Of a DNA stretch of 46,158 bases, positions 14,139-21,984 are shown piece by piece. Source of the DNA: an uncultured Clostridium sp. GTDB lineage: Bacteria; Bacillota; Clostridia; Lachnospirales; Lachnospiraceae. The stretch covers positions 1 to 46,158 of the forward strand of contig UQFC01000008.1 of NCBI GenBank assembly GCA_900540335.1, written 5' to 3'. The first letter of the stretch is position 1. Each line of letters starts with the position of its first letter. The notes under the pieces are model-generated. The model saw only the letters and a list, made by a program, of their open reading frames with translations, was not told where the DNA came from and did no database searches. Both the position numbers and the translations under genes were made by a program.

Positions 14139-15170
14139 TTATGCCCCCGGTGCCGCTGCTGTACTGCTCTGCGCCCCGTCTGTTCCTGCGTCAGACGGTT
14201 CCTGGGCTCCTGAAGATTCCTGCTGCCCGGACGCCTCCGGCACAAATGCCTCGATCGTCTCCTCTTCAGCTTCCGACTGGCTTTCCTCAGTCTCTGTCTC
14301 TTCGGAAGATTCTGTCTCTTTTTCTGCAGAAGCAGAAGACTCCTCACTGGCTGCCGTGGTTTCTGCCACAACGATTTGCTGCTCCGGCTCTTCCCCATAA
14401 ACAGGAGAACCGTCCCGCAGTACGCCGTAAATGGAATTCAGCTCCTCGTCAGCAGTCAGCGCCTCCTTCAGCCTGACATTCACTCCTGATGCCAGACGGC
14501 GTACCTCCTCAGAATGGCTGATTCGATCTGCGAAATCAATCTCCGCCTCTGTCAGGGCATCGTTGCTGCGGATCAGATAATTGCCCTCAGCATCACGGTA
14601 CACATAGCACCACATAATCATCGGCGCTGCTGTCTTTGCCGAATAAAACCGGATATCATAAAGGGTATACACCAGCCAGGTATCTGCCGTTTCCCCGTCC
14701 ATCACATAGGTAGCAATATTTTCAAATTCCTGCACATACTTGGCATTGCTGCGCAGCCGTTTCCGCTCTGCCTCCAGCTCAGCCTCCGTCTGCTCTCCCC
14801 TGCCGTAAATCCGGCTCATGGCTTCTGCATCAGAATCCTCTCTTGCTGCAAAATAGGCCTTCATCAGACTGAGAATTTCCGGAACCCGGTCTCTCTGCAG
14901 TCCCTCCATCTCCGGAATCTCCACAGCTTCTGATTCAGATTCGTCTTCCGCGTCTGTCTCCTCTGTCTGCTGTTCTGACTCCGTTCCGCTCTCTGCTTCC
15001 ATAGTCACGGAGGGCTCCTGGTTTTCTGCCTTTTTTGCCTTTCCATGATCCGCAATCACAATAATAATCATCAATATAATCACGATTAACGGAATGGCGG
15101 CTGCTGTCAAAAGGGCTCTCTGTTCTTCGTCTGCCCCGCTCCGTTTCCGAAATCTTTTGTTTTCTTTCAT
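14139..15170 (-). CDS. Membrane-anchored protein with acidic, Ser/Glu-rich tails
   Basis: This 343-residue protein is not assigned to a known family. Residues 1-18 are basic, 20-41 form one membrane helix (LLTAAAIPLIVIILMIIIVIA), and 45-90 are an acidic linker. A compact domain spans about 90-240 with segments such as EILSLMKAYFAAREDSDAEA, YVMDGETADTWLVYTLYDIR and MIMWCYVYRDAEGNYLIRSN. The C-terminal 80 residues are Glu/Ser/Ala-rich and end APGA. The middle looks like an extracellular NTF2-like or similar alpha/beta fold, which is a guess. A consensus promoter precedes it, and queA follows, so it may be in the same transcript. Confidence 0.8.
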   Translation of the reverse strand: MKENKRFRKRSGADEEQRALLTAAAIPLIVIILMIIIVIADHGKAKKAENQEPSVTMEAESGTESEQQTEETDAEDESESEAVEIPEMEGLQRDRVPEILSLMKAYFAAREDSDAEAMSRIYGRGEQTEAELEAERKRLRSNAKYVQEFENIATYVMDGETADTWLVYTLYDIRFYSAKTAAPMIMWCYVYRDAEGNYLIRSNDALTEAEIDFADRISHSEEVRRLASGVNVRLKEALTADEELNSIYGVLRDGSPVYGEEPEQQIVVAETTAASEESSASAEKETESSEETETEESQSEAEEETIEAFVPEASGQQESSGAQEPSDAGTDGAQSSTAAAPGA

Positions 15171-15202
15171 TCCACCACCTCCGTGAGATTATTCAGATCC
15201 TT

Positions 15203-15231
15203 ATCATAGCAAAATACAAAAAAAAATGCAA
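15203..15231 (-). promoter_or_regulatory. Promoter of membrane protein-queA unit
   Basis: On the minus strand, TTGCAT (15,226-15,231), a 17-base A/T-rich spacer and TATGAT (15,203-15,208) lie about 30 bases before the start codon region, with GGAGG just before the ATG at 15,170. It diverges from the tRNA promoter only 10 bases away. Confidence 0.6.
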
Positions 15232-15240
15232 TAATACCCC

Positions 15241-15269
15241 TTGCAAAACAAAAAAAAATATAGTATTAT
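15241..15269 (+). promoter_or_regulatory. Promoter of tRNA-Arg
   Basis: TTGCAA (15,241-15,246), a 17-base spacer and TATTAT (15,264-15,269) end 9 bases before the tRNA 5' end, the expected spacing for a tRNA transcript. Confidence 0.7.
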
Positions 15270-15278
15270 ATAGAAGAT

Positions 15279-15350
15279 GCGTCTGTAGCTCAGTGGATAG
15301 AGCAGTGGCCTCCGGAGCCGCGTGCGGAGGTTCGATTCCTCTCAGACGCA
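15279..15350 (+). tRNA. tRNA-Arg (anticodon CCG)
   Basis: The 72-base sequence folds as a complete cloverleaf. The acceptor stem is GCGTCTG / CAGACGC, the D stem GCTC / GAGC, the anticodon stem GTGGC / GCCGC with loop CTCCGGA (anticodon CCG), and the T stem GGAGG / CCTCT with loop TTCGATT. The discriminator base is A, and CCA is not encoded. It reads the CGG arginine codon. A T run follows directly and may end the transcript. The phage did not insert here. Confidence 0.96.
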
Positions 15351-15435
15351 TTTTTTGTTGCAAAAATCGCTTTATTACATTAAATTAAGAAAGTATTTTC
15401 TCGACGCTTTAAACTGGAAAACCTCTGGAAAAACA

Positions 15436-15466
15436 AGGCTTCAGAGCATTTTTCTGTTTGAAGCCT
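15436..15466. other. Inverted repeat upstream of HAD gene
   Basis: AGGCTTCA and TGAAGCCT form an 8-bp perfect inverted repeat with a 15-base spacer, about 50 bases before the HAD phosphatase start. No T run follows, so it may be an operator or a leader hairpin. No other feature is seen in this 160-base stretch. Confidence 0.4.
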
Positions 15467-15512
15467 CACATGGCTGAAGGAGCGCAGAAATAAAAAAGAG
15501 GTGGAAAATCTT

Positions 15513-16169
15513 ATGATAAAAGCAGTAATTTTTGATATGGATGGAATTATCATAGACAGCGAACTGGAATATCTGAAAATCGAGCTGGAATTTGCACGGA
15601 CGAAGAATCCCCGGGTACAGTTAGAAGATCTGTTCGGCATGGTAGGCTCCTCCCGGGAAGATGCATGGAGCTGCATGGCCCGCGCTGTCTGCAACGGTCA
15701 GACCTGGCAGCAGCTGCGGGATGAATTCCGCTCCTCTGTAGACATCTATGCACAGATGGACTACCGGCGCATCTTCCGGAAAGAAATTCCCGGCATCCTC
15801 GACCGGCTTCAGGGAATGGGCCTTCGCCTGGCTCTTGCCTCCTCCACCGGTCTTCCTGTCATCAACCGGGTTCTGACAGAAAATAACATTCATCATTATT
15901 TTGAAGAAATTGTCTCCGGCGCTCAGTTTAAACGGAGCAAGCCGGATCCGGAAATCTATCACTATACAGCAGGAAAACTGAAGCTTCCGGAAAATCAGTG
16001 TCTGGCCGTAGAAGATTCCTCCTTCGGCGTTACTGCAGCATACCGGGCGGGAATGCATATTGCTGCTTTATATGATTCCCGCTTCCACTTTGATCAGTCC
16101 CTGGCCGACTTCCGGATCAAACATCTGGAGGAGGTTGTGGACATTGCCGGAAAGCTGCAGCAAGATTAA
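15513..16169 (+). CDS. HAD hydrolase, beta-phosphoglucomutase-like
   Basis: The 218-residue protein carries all HAD signatures: IKAVIFDMDGIIIDSE at the N terminus (nucleophile and acid/base Asp), an alpha-helical cap from about 20 to 85, LALASSTGLP (motif II Ser/Thr), KPDPEIY (motif III Lys) and VEDSSFGVTAAYRAGM (motif IV acid). The cap and size match the beta-phosphoglucomutase/phosphatase group, but the substrate cannot be told. The ATG at 15,513 follows AGAGGTGG by 8 bases; the GTG 12 bases earlier is part of that ribosome site. It runs convergent with uvrA, with a single base between the stop codons. Confidence 0.88.
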   Translation: MIKAVIFDMDGIIIDSELEYLKIELEFARTKNPRVQLEDLFGMVGSSREDAWSCMARAVCNGQTWQQLRDEFRSSVDIYAQMDYRRIFRKEIPGILDRLQGMGLRLALASSTGLPVINRVLTENNIHHYFEEIVSGAQFKRSKPDPEIYHYTAGKLKLPENQCLAVEDSSFGVTAAYRAGMHIAALYDSRFHFDQSLADFRIKHLEEVVDIAGKLQQD

Positions 16170-16170
16170 T

Positions 16171-18999
16171 CTATTGTTTCAGATACCGCTTCACATATCT
16201 GCCTGTATAGGACTCCGGATTCTCTGCAACCTCTTCCGGAGTTCCTTCGGCAATCACTCTGCCGCCGCCTTCTCCGCCCTCCGGGCCAATATCAATCAGA
16301 TAATCTGCAGATTTGATCACATCCAGATTGTGTTCAATCACTACAACCGTATTTCCACCATCTGAAAGCCTTCTGAGAATCTCCACCAGCTTATGAACAT
16401 CTGCAAAATGAAGTCCTGTCGTAGGCTCATCCAGAATATAAATCGTCTTTCCTGTTCCTCTCCTGCTCAGCTCTGCAGCCAGCTTAATTCGCTGGGCCTC
16501 TCCTCCGGAAAGCTCTGTGGACGGCTGCCCCAGACGGATATAGGAAAGCCCCACATCATTCAGTGTAGAAATCTTCCGGTATATCGAAGGAATATTCTCA
16601 AAGAAGCTCATCGCCTCCTCCACCGTCATATTCAGAACATCATAAATACTCTTTCCCTTGTAGCGCACCTCCAGAGTCTCCCGGTTATAGCGCTTACCTC
16701 CGCAGACCTCGCAGGGTACATAGACATCGGGGAGGAAATGCATTTCAATCTTGATAATCCCGTCGCCGCTGCAGGCCTCACACCGGCCGCCTTTTACATT
16801 AAAACTGAACCGGCCTTTATTGTATCCTTTGGCCTTTGCATCAGGAGTCGATGCAAACAAATCCCGGATCATATCAAACACGCCTGTATAGGTGGCGGGA
16901 TTCGAGCGGGGTGTTCTTCCAATAGGAGACTGATCAATCGCAATCACCTTGTCCAGCTGTTCCACTCCCTCCAGCTTCTTAAACTTTCCCGGAATGGTTC
17001 TTGCCCGGTTCAGCTTCCGCGCCAGGGCTTTATAGAGAATCTCATTGACCAGAGAGCTCTTTCCCGAGCCGGACACACCGGTTACACAGGTCATCACACC
17101 CAAAGGAAAACGAACGTCAATCTGCTTCAGATTGTTCTCTGCCGCTCCCCGGACTGTCAGCCAGCCTGTCGGGATTCTGCGCTTCTCCGGCACCGGAATC
17201 TGAATCCGTCCGCTCAGGTAAGCTCCTGTAACCGATTCCGGACACTGCATAATCTCCTCTGCTGTTCCGGCTGCCACAACCTGTCCCCCATGTTCTCCGG
17301 CTCCCGGCCCGATATCCACAATATAATCGGCTGCCCGCATGGTATCCTCATCATGCTCCACAACAAGAACCGTATTTCCCAGATCCCGCAGGTGCAGCAG
17401 AGTAGAAAGCAGCTTGTCATTGTCCCTCTGATGAAGGCCGATGCTTGGCTCATCCAGAATATAGGCCACTCCCACCAGACCGGAGCCGATCTGGGTTGCC
17501 AGACGGATCCTCTGGGCCTCTCCTCCGGAAAGGGTTCCTGTGGCTCTTGACAAAGACAGATACTCCAGACCTACATTCAGCAGAAAGTCCAGTCTGGCCT
17601 TCACTTCCTTTAAAATCTGGGAACCGATCGATTCCTGCATCTGCGTCAGCTTCAGATTCTCCATAAACTCCCGGCATTTGCGGATAGAAAGCTCCGTCAC
17701 CTGGTAAATATTCTGATCTCCTACGGTCACGGCAAGAGAGCTTGCCTTCAGCCGCTGGCCCTTACATGATTTACATGGAGTAATCCGCATAAATGTCTCA
17801 TACTCCGCCTTGGAATTCTCAGAATACGTTTCCCGGTATCTCCGCTCCACATTTTTCAGAAGGCCTTCAAAGGCTACGTCATAGACACCTTCTCCCCGCT
17901 GGCCCTTATAATGAACCTTAATCTCACGTCCCTCGGTTCCGTAAATCAGCACGTCATGAATTTCCTTTGGATAATCTTCAAAAGGCGTGTCCAGATCAAA
18001 TCCATACTCCTTTGCAAGTGCATCCAGAATGGCTCTGGTAAAGCTTCCCTTGTCCGTACAGGACTGCCAGCCCAGCACCACAATCGCACCCTGCAGAATG
18101 CTTAAAGACTTATCCGGAATCATCAAATCCTCGTCAAATTCCATCTTATATCCCAGACCAAAGCAGTCGGGGCAGGCTCCAAAGGGATTGTTAAAGGAAA
18201 AGCTTCTTGGCTCCACCTCCTCGATACTGATTCCGCAGTCGGGACAGGAGAAATTCATACTGAACTGAATCCCTTCCCCTCCAATCACATCCACCAGCAT
18301 CAGACCGTCTGAAAGTCCCATAACCGTCTCAATCGAATCTGTAAGGCGCTTTTCAATCCCCTCTCTGACTGCAAGGCGATCCACCACAATCTCGATATTG
18401 TGCTTAATATTTTTCTCCAGCTTAATCTCTTCTGACAGCTCATAAAGATTTCCGTCAATCCGGACTCTCACATAGCCGCTTCGTCTGGCCTGCTCCAGAA
18501 GCTTTACATGCTCTCCCTTCCGTCCCCTTACCACCGGAGCCAGAAGCTGGATCTTCGTCCGCTCCGGCAGCTCCATAATCTGATCCACCATCTGATCAAT
18601 GGTCTGCCTGCGAATCTCCCGTCCGCACTTTGGGCAGTGAGGAATTCCGATTCTCGCATACAAAAGTCTCAGATAGTCATAGATCTCTGTCACTGTTCCC
18701 ACCGTTGATCTGGGATTCCTGTTGGTTGATTTCTGATCAATGGAAATCGCAGGAGAAAGCCCTTCAATACTCTCCACATCCGGCTTCTCCATCTGTCCCA
18801 AAAACTGTCTCGCATAGGAAGACAGGGATTCCATATATCGTCTCTGTCCCTCCGCGTAAATCGTATCAAATGCCAGAGATGATTTGCCGGAGCCGCTTAA
18901 CCCCGTCAGCACCACCAGCTCATTTCTCGGAATATCCAGAGAAATATTCTTCAGATTGTGCTCATTGGCACCACGTATCTTGATATACTGCTTTGCCAT
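16171..18999 (-). CDS. uvrA: Excinuclease ABC subunit A
   Basis: UvrA is the damage-recognition ATPase of nucleotide excision repair. This full-length 942-residue copy has two ABC units: the first Walker A GLSGSGKSSLAFDTIYAEG near residue 31, with zinc site CPKCGRE near 122 and CPDCGISIEEVEPRSF near 255; the second Walker A GVSGSGKSSLVNEILY near 640, the zinc-finger CEACSGDG...CEVCGGKRY near 740, and the paired LSGGEAQRI signatures. The promoter is at 19,132-19,160. uvrB is not adjacent in this window. Confidence 0.97.
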   Translation of the reverse strand: MAKQYIKIRGANEHNLKNISLDIPRNELVVLTGLSGSGKSSLAFDTIYAEGQRRYMESLSSYARQFLGQMEKPDVESIEGLSPAISIDQKSTNRNPRSTVGTVTEIYDYLRLLYARIGIPHCPKCGREIRRQTIDQMVDQIMELPERTKIQLLAPVVRGRKGEHVKLLEQARRSGYVRVRIDGNLYELSEEIKLEKNIKHNIEIVVDRLAVREGIEKRLTDSIETVMGLSDGLMLVDVIGGEGIQFSMNFSCPDCGISIEEVEPRSFSFNNPFGACPDCFGLGYKMEFDEDLMIPDKSLSILQGAIVVLGWQSCTDKGSFTRAILDALAKEYGFDLDTPFEDYPKEIHDVLIYGTEGREIKVHYKGQRGEGVYDVAFEGLLKNVERRYRETYSENSKAEYETFMRITPCKSCKGQRLKASSLAVTVGDQNIYQVTELSIRKCREFMENLKLTQMQESIGSQILKEVKARLDFLLNVGLEYLSLSRATGTLSGGEAQRIRLATQIGSGLVGVAYILDEPSIGLHQRDNDKLLSTLLHLRDLGNTVLVVEHDEDTMRAADYIVDIGPGAGEHGGQVVAAGTAEEIMQCPESVTGAYLSGRIQIPVPEKRRIPTGWLTVRGAAENNLKQIDVRFPLGVMTCVTGVSGSGKSSLVNEILYKALARKLNRARTIPGKFKKLEGVEQLDKVIAIDQSPIGRTPRSNPATYTGVFDMIRDLFASTPDAKAKGYNKGRFSFNVKGGRCEACSGDGIIKIEMHFLPDVYVPCEVCGGKRYNRETLEVRYKGKSIYDVLNMTVEEAMSFFENIPSIYRKISTLNDVGLSYIRLGQPSTELSGGEAQRIKLAAELSRRGTGKTIYILDEPTTGLHFADVHKLVEILRRLSDGGNTVVVIEHNLDVIKSADYLIDIGPEGGEGGGRVIAEGTPEEVAENPESYTGRYVKRYLKQ

Positions 19000-19082
19000 G
19001 CTTTAAACCCTTCCTTTATCGTTCCACCGCCTCAGCCTCAAAAAGCCTTCCGGCAGATTCCAGACACCTGTCTGCTGCTCTC

Positions 19083-19105
19083 AGGAGGTCTTTCTTCTGC
19101 CTCCT
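19083..19105. other. Hairpin in the uvrA leader
   Basis: AGGAGG and CCTCCT form a 6-bp inverted repeat with an 11-base spacer in the transcribed leader between the uvrA promoter and start. On the mRNA one arm resembles an anti-Shine-Dalgarno pair, so it could modulate translation, but no alternate pairing was worked out. Confidence 0.3.
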
Positions 19106-19131
19106 GTCCGTATTCTGCGTAGCTGATCTGT

Positions 19132-19160
19132 ATTTTATCACAGACCGGCCTCATTTGCAA
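19132..19160 (-). promoter_or_regulatory. uvrA promoter
   Basis: On the minus strand, TTGCAA (19,155-19,160), a 17-base spacer and TAAAAT (19,132-19,137) stand about 130 bases before the uvrA ATG. No LexA-type (SOS) box of the GAAC-N4-GTTC form is obvious near it. Confidence 0.55.
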
Positions 19161-19248
19161 ACATTTGTTCGGACTGTCTTTTCCTTTTCCGACTCTCCGT
19201 CATGCAGGTTCCTGATTAATTTTTATGTCACATTAAATTGTTTTTTTT

Positions 19249-19283
19249 ATAACAAAATATGATAATAAGTCTGATTTTGTTAT
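19249..19283. promoter_or_regulatory. Long inverted repeat upstream of SDR operon
   Basis: ATAACAAAAT and ATTTTGTTAT are perfect 10-bp arms separated by 15 bases, about 35 bases upstream of the -35 box of the SDR promoter. A second, looser dyad (GTCAA ... TTGAC, 19,299-19,322) overlaps the -35 box. These look like binding sites for an unlinked regulator. The rest of the uvrA-SDR gap (19,161-19,248) shows nothing. Confidence 0.5.
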
Positions 19284-19317
19284 TTTATTTTCATAATTGT
19301 CAAGTAAATAACTTATG

Positions 19318-19347
19318 TTGACTTTCTCTAAACTGTCATGATAGAAT
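19318..19347 (+). promoter_or_regulatory. Promoter of the SDR/NTF2-like operon
   Basis: TTGACT (19,318-19,323), an 18-base spacer and TAGAAT (19,342-19,347) lie about 37 bases before the start codon. AGGAGGT follows at 19,371-19,377 with 6 bases to the TTG start. Confidence 0.6.
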
Positions 19348-19383
19348 AAATCAAACGAAAAAAAGAAAAAAGGAGGTAACACC

Positions 19384-20157
19384 TTGAGTATTTGTGTCAT
19401 TACCGGCGGAACCACCGGAATCGGAGCTGAAGCAAGAGCCCTTTTACAGCAGCAGGGCCATGAAGTATTAAACATTGACTATAAAGGCGGAGATATTCTG
19501 GCAGACCTTTCCAGCAAAGAGGGACGTGAGCTTGCCATAAAAGCAGTCTGGGAGCGCTATCCCGACGGCATCGATATTTTAATCTGCAATGCAGGCGTCG
19601 GCCCCACGGCACCTCCAAAAATGATTTTTTCCCTGAACTTTTTTGCCTGTGTTGATCTGGCAGAGGGACTCCGTCCCCTTTTAAAGAAAAAACGCGGAAA
19701 CTGTGTGATTACCTCCTCCAACTCCATTACCAATATGACCGTGCGTATGGACTGGGTAGACATGCTTTCCAACGTTATGGATGAGGATCGTGTTCTTGAA
19801 TATGCTGATACGATTCCCAGAAACCTGACCCCGTCCTGCTACAGTTCTTCCAAGCATGCGCTTGCAAGATGGGTCCGCAGAATCTCTGCCTCCTGGGCTG
19901 TAGACGGACTGCGCATCAACTCCGTTGCCCCCGGCAACACAACCACCCCCATGACTCAGGGCATGACAGAGGCGCAGAGAGACGCTGCTCTTCTGATTCC
20001 TATTCCCACCCGCTATGGTACCAGAGAATTTCTGGATGCTAAAGAAATTGCCAACGCCATGGTCTTTCTCGCTTCGCCTCAGGCCAGCGGAATCAATGGT
20101 GTGATCCTGTTTGTAGACGGCGGCATTGATGCCCTGCTGCGCTCAGAACGATTCTAA
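19384..20157 (+). CDS. SDR oxidoreductase resembling 3-alpha-hydroxysteroid dehydrogenase
   Basis: The 257-residue protein is a classical short-chain dehydrogenase: the nucleotide motif GGTTGIG at residues 8-14, NAG at 69-71, catalytic Ser around 111-112, Tyr153 and Lys157 (YSSSK), and the C-terminal VDGGID. The N terminus (MSICVITGGTTGIGAEARAL, HEVLNIDYKG, ADLSSKEGR) and the last residues (GGIDALLRSERF) resemble what I recall of the 3-alpha-hydroxysteroid dehydrogenase of Comamonas testosteroni. A steroid or bile-acid substrate is therefore plausible but unproven; many SDRs act on other alcohols. The start is TTG with a perfect AGGAGG upstream. It is followed by an NTF2-like gene 18 bases downstream. 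Confidence 0.82.
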   Translation: MSICVITGGTTGIGAEARALLQQQGHEVLNIDYKGGDILADLSSKEGRELAIKAVWERYPDGIDILICNAGVGPTAPPKMIFSLNFFACVDLAEGLRPLLKKKRGNCVITSSNSITNMTVRMDWVDMLSNVMDEDRVLEYADTIPRNLTPSCYSSSKHALARWVRRISASWAVDGLRINSVAPGNTTTPMTQGMTEAQRDAALLIPIPTRYGTREFLDAKEIANAMVFLASPQASGINGVILFVDGGIDALLRSERF

Positions 20158-20175
20158 AGGGAAAGGAGAACTGTT

Positions 20176-20511
20176 ATGACATTGTTAGAGCAATATATGG
20201 ACTGTATGCAGAAGGGCGACTGCGTCGCACTGGCTGATTTATTTACGGATCACGGCGTGATCCACGACTCCTCCACTATTAAGGCAGGAATGGATACCCT
20301 CCATCTGGAAGGAAAGATGGCCATTGAAATGATGTTCCACCATAAATTCGGATTTAACGGCGGTCCCTTCCCCATCTCCGGCATCCGGTACTTTGATGAG
20401 CGGATCGTCTGGTATTTTATTACCTACAATGGAAAAGTTGTTCCCGTTATGGCAACTCTTTCCGAAATGGAAGATGGAAAAATCAAACGGCTGAATATTT
20501 ATCCCCTGTAA
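20176..20511 (+). CDS. NTF2/SnoaL-like protein
   Basis: This 111-residue protein has the pattern of a one-domain NTF2-like (SnoaL/ketosteroid-isomerase) fold: an N-terminal helix LLEQYMDCMQKGDCVALADL, FTDHGVIHDSS, a middle strand region, and IVWYFITYNGKVVPVMATLS with KIKRLNIYPL at the end. The fold includes delta-5-3-ketosteroid isomerase and the BaiE bile-acid dehydratase, though catalytic residues of those enzymes cannot be confirmed here. AGGAG lies before the ATG. Pairing with the SDR in one operon suggests that both act on the same small hydrophobic substrate. Confidence 0.75.
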   Translation: MTLLEQYMDCMQKGDCVALADLFTDHGVIHDSSTIKAGMDTLHLEGKMAIEMMFHHKFGFNGGPFPISGIRYFDERIVWYFITYNGKVVPVMATLSEMEDGKIKRLNIYPL

Positions 20512-20542
20512 AAGATTTTTCTGCAAACCCGTTTTTCATCAC

Positions 20543-20556
20543 AGGAGATATCTCCT
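20543..20556. other. 14-bp perfect palindrome
   Basis: AGGAGATATCTCCT is a perfect palindrome just before the bidirectional terminator. It has no loop, so on RNA it is weak; it could be a protein site or chance. Confidence 0.3.
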
Positions 20557-20563
20557 CATACAC

Positions 20564-20609
20564 AAAAAGAGACTGTGAAAAAAAAATCTGTTCTTCACAG
20601 TCTCTTTTT
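20564..20609. terminator. Bidirectional terminator between NTF2-like gene and alcohol dehydrogenase
   Basis: Perfect 16-base arms AAAAAGAGACTGTGAA and TTCACAGTCTCTTTTT with a 14-base loop give a strong stem with a T run on each strand. It serves both convergent genes. Confidence 0.9.
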
Positions 20610-20629
20610 TGCATTTTTATCAGAAATCC

Positions 20630-21811
20630 TTAGAAATCAACCTCTGTACCGTAGAAGGTGCACTTAAACAGCTTTGCCATCTGCTCCGGATTGATGGATC
20701 TGGGATTAGAACCGGTGCATGCATCACCAACTGCATTTGCAGCAATCTCATCCAGCTTCTCCAGGAACTCGTCTTCCTTCACACCAAACTCCTGAATGGT
20801 CTTCGGAATATTCATCGCGCGGTTAAATTCTTCAATCTTCTCGATCAGAGCATTTACCTGAGCTTTTTCAGAGATTCCGCCCAGACCTACACGTCTTGCA
20901 ATATCTGCATATCTTCTCATAGCTTCCGGCTCATGAGCATTGTACTTAATAACATACGGAAGGTAGATTGCATTTGCACAGCCATGAGGAATATGACCGG
21001 TAGAGAATGCAGCGCCGGTCTTGTGAGCCATGGAATGTACAATACCAAGCAGGGCATTGGAGAATGCCTGGCCTGCAAGACACTGAGCATAATGCATCTG
21101 CTCTCTTGCATCCATATCCTTCTTATAAGACTGCGGCAGATAATCAAATACCATCTCAATTGCCTTGATTGCCAGCGGATCGGTAAACGGGCTGTTCAGG
21201 GTAGAAACGTATGCTTCGATTGCATGGGTCAGAGCATCCATACCGGTATAAGCTACCTGCTTGATGGGAAGGCTTTCAACCAGCTCCGGATCAATAATTG
21301 CCACATCCGGTGTAATCTCAAAATCTGCCAGCGGATACTTGATTCCCTTTGCATAATCTGTGATTACAGAAAATGCGGTTACCTCTGTTGCTGTTCCGGA
21401 TGTAGAGGGAATTGCACAGAAATGAGCCTTTGTTCTCAGCTTCGGGAAATTAAACGGAGTAATCAAATCCTCAAAGGTTGTATCCGGATATTCATAGAAT
21501 GCCCACATAGCCTTTGCTGCGTCAATGGGAGAACCGCCGCCGATAGAAACAATCCAGTCCGGCTGGAATTCGGTCATAGCAGCTGCACCCTTCATCACAG
21601 TCTCAACAGAAGGATCCGGCTCAACACCTTCAAAAAATCTTACTTCCATTCCTGCTTCCTTCAGATAAGCCTCTACCTTGTCAAGAAAGCCGCCTTTTCT
21701 CATGGAGCTTCCTCCGGAAACAACAATTGCTCTCTTGCCGGAAAGGTTTTTCAGATTTTCCAGGGAACCTTTTCCATAGTATAAATCTCTGGGTAATGTA
21801 AATCTAGCCAT
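20630..21811 (-). CDS. Iron-containing alcohol dehydrogenase
   Basis: The 393-residue enzyme fits the group III (iron-type) alcohol dehydrogenases that reduce aldehydes or oxidise alcohols with NAD(P)H in the cytoplasm. The nucleotide-binding GGGSPIDAAKAMW lies near residue 96, and the metal site includes DALTHAIEAYVS (near 196), SMAHKTGAAFSTGHIPHG (near 265) and the later HGCANAIYLP region. The N terminus MARFTLPRDLYYGKGSLENL is typical. Its own promoter (21,863-21,891) and terminator make it a single-gene unit. Substrate could be butanol, ethanol or a diol; the sequence alone does not decide. Confidence 0.92.
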   Translation of the reverse strand: MARFTLPRDLYYGKGSLENLKNLSGKRAIVVSGGSSMRKGGFLDKVEAYLKEAGMEVRFFEGVEPDPSVETVMKGAAAMTEFQPDWIVSIGGGSPIDAAKAMWAFYEYPDTTFEDLITPFNFPKLRTKAHFCAIPSTSGTATEVTAFSVITDYAKGIKYPLADFEITPDVAIIDPELVESLPIKQVAYTGMDALTHAIEAYVSTLNSPFTDPLAIKAIEMVFDYLPQSYKKDMDAREQMHYAQCLAGQAFSNALLGIVHSMAHKTGAAFSTGHIPHGCANAIYLPYVIKYNAHEPEAMRRYADIARRVGLGGISEKAQVNALIEKIEEFNRAMNIPKTIQEFGVKEDEFLEKLDEIAANAVGDACTGSNPRSINPEQMAKLFKCTFYGTEVDF

Positions 21812-21862
21812 CTCAATATCCTCTTTTCTTTTTGATGAATCAAAACTTGTTAAATTATTAAC

Positions 21863-21891
21863 ATTTTACTGCTTTTTCTTCAATTAGTCAA
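21863..21891 (-). promoter_or_regulatory. Alcohol dehydrogenase promoter
   Basis: On the minus strand, TTGACT (21,886-21,891), a 17-base spacer and TAAAAT (21,863-21,868) lie about 50 bases before the start codon. Confidence 0.7.
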
Positions 21892-21984
21892 GAGGTTTTT
21901 TGATATTTTTTTAACACACTATTGAGAAAACTGTTTAAAAACCGTCAGTTTTATTCTATTTTGTTCCTTATCCTTTTCCTTTTC

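Noticed and set aside
15279..15350. tRNA-Arg as the phage attachment site
   Set aside because: The tRNA is intact, lies more than 2 kb from the integrase with housekeeping genes in between, and serine integrases rarely use tRNA genes.
16393..17550. A 385-codon open frame on the plus strand inside uvrA
   Set aside because: Antisense of uvrA with no domain and no ribosome site; the uvrA motifs on the minus strand are unmistakable.
20609..21784. A 391-codon open frame on the plus strand across the alcohol dehydrogenase gene
   Set aside because: It is the antisense of a clear iron-type alcohol dehydrogenase; its product is Cys/His/Leu-rich without any domain.
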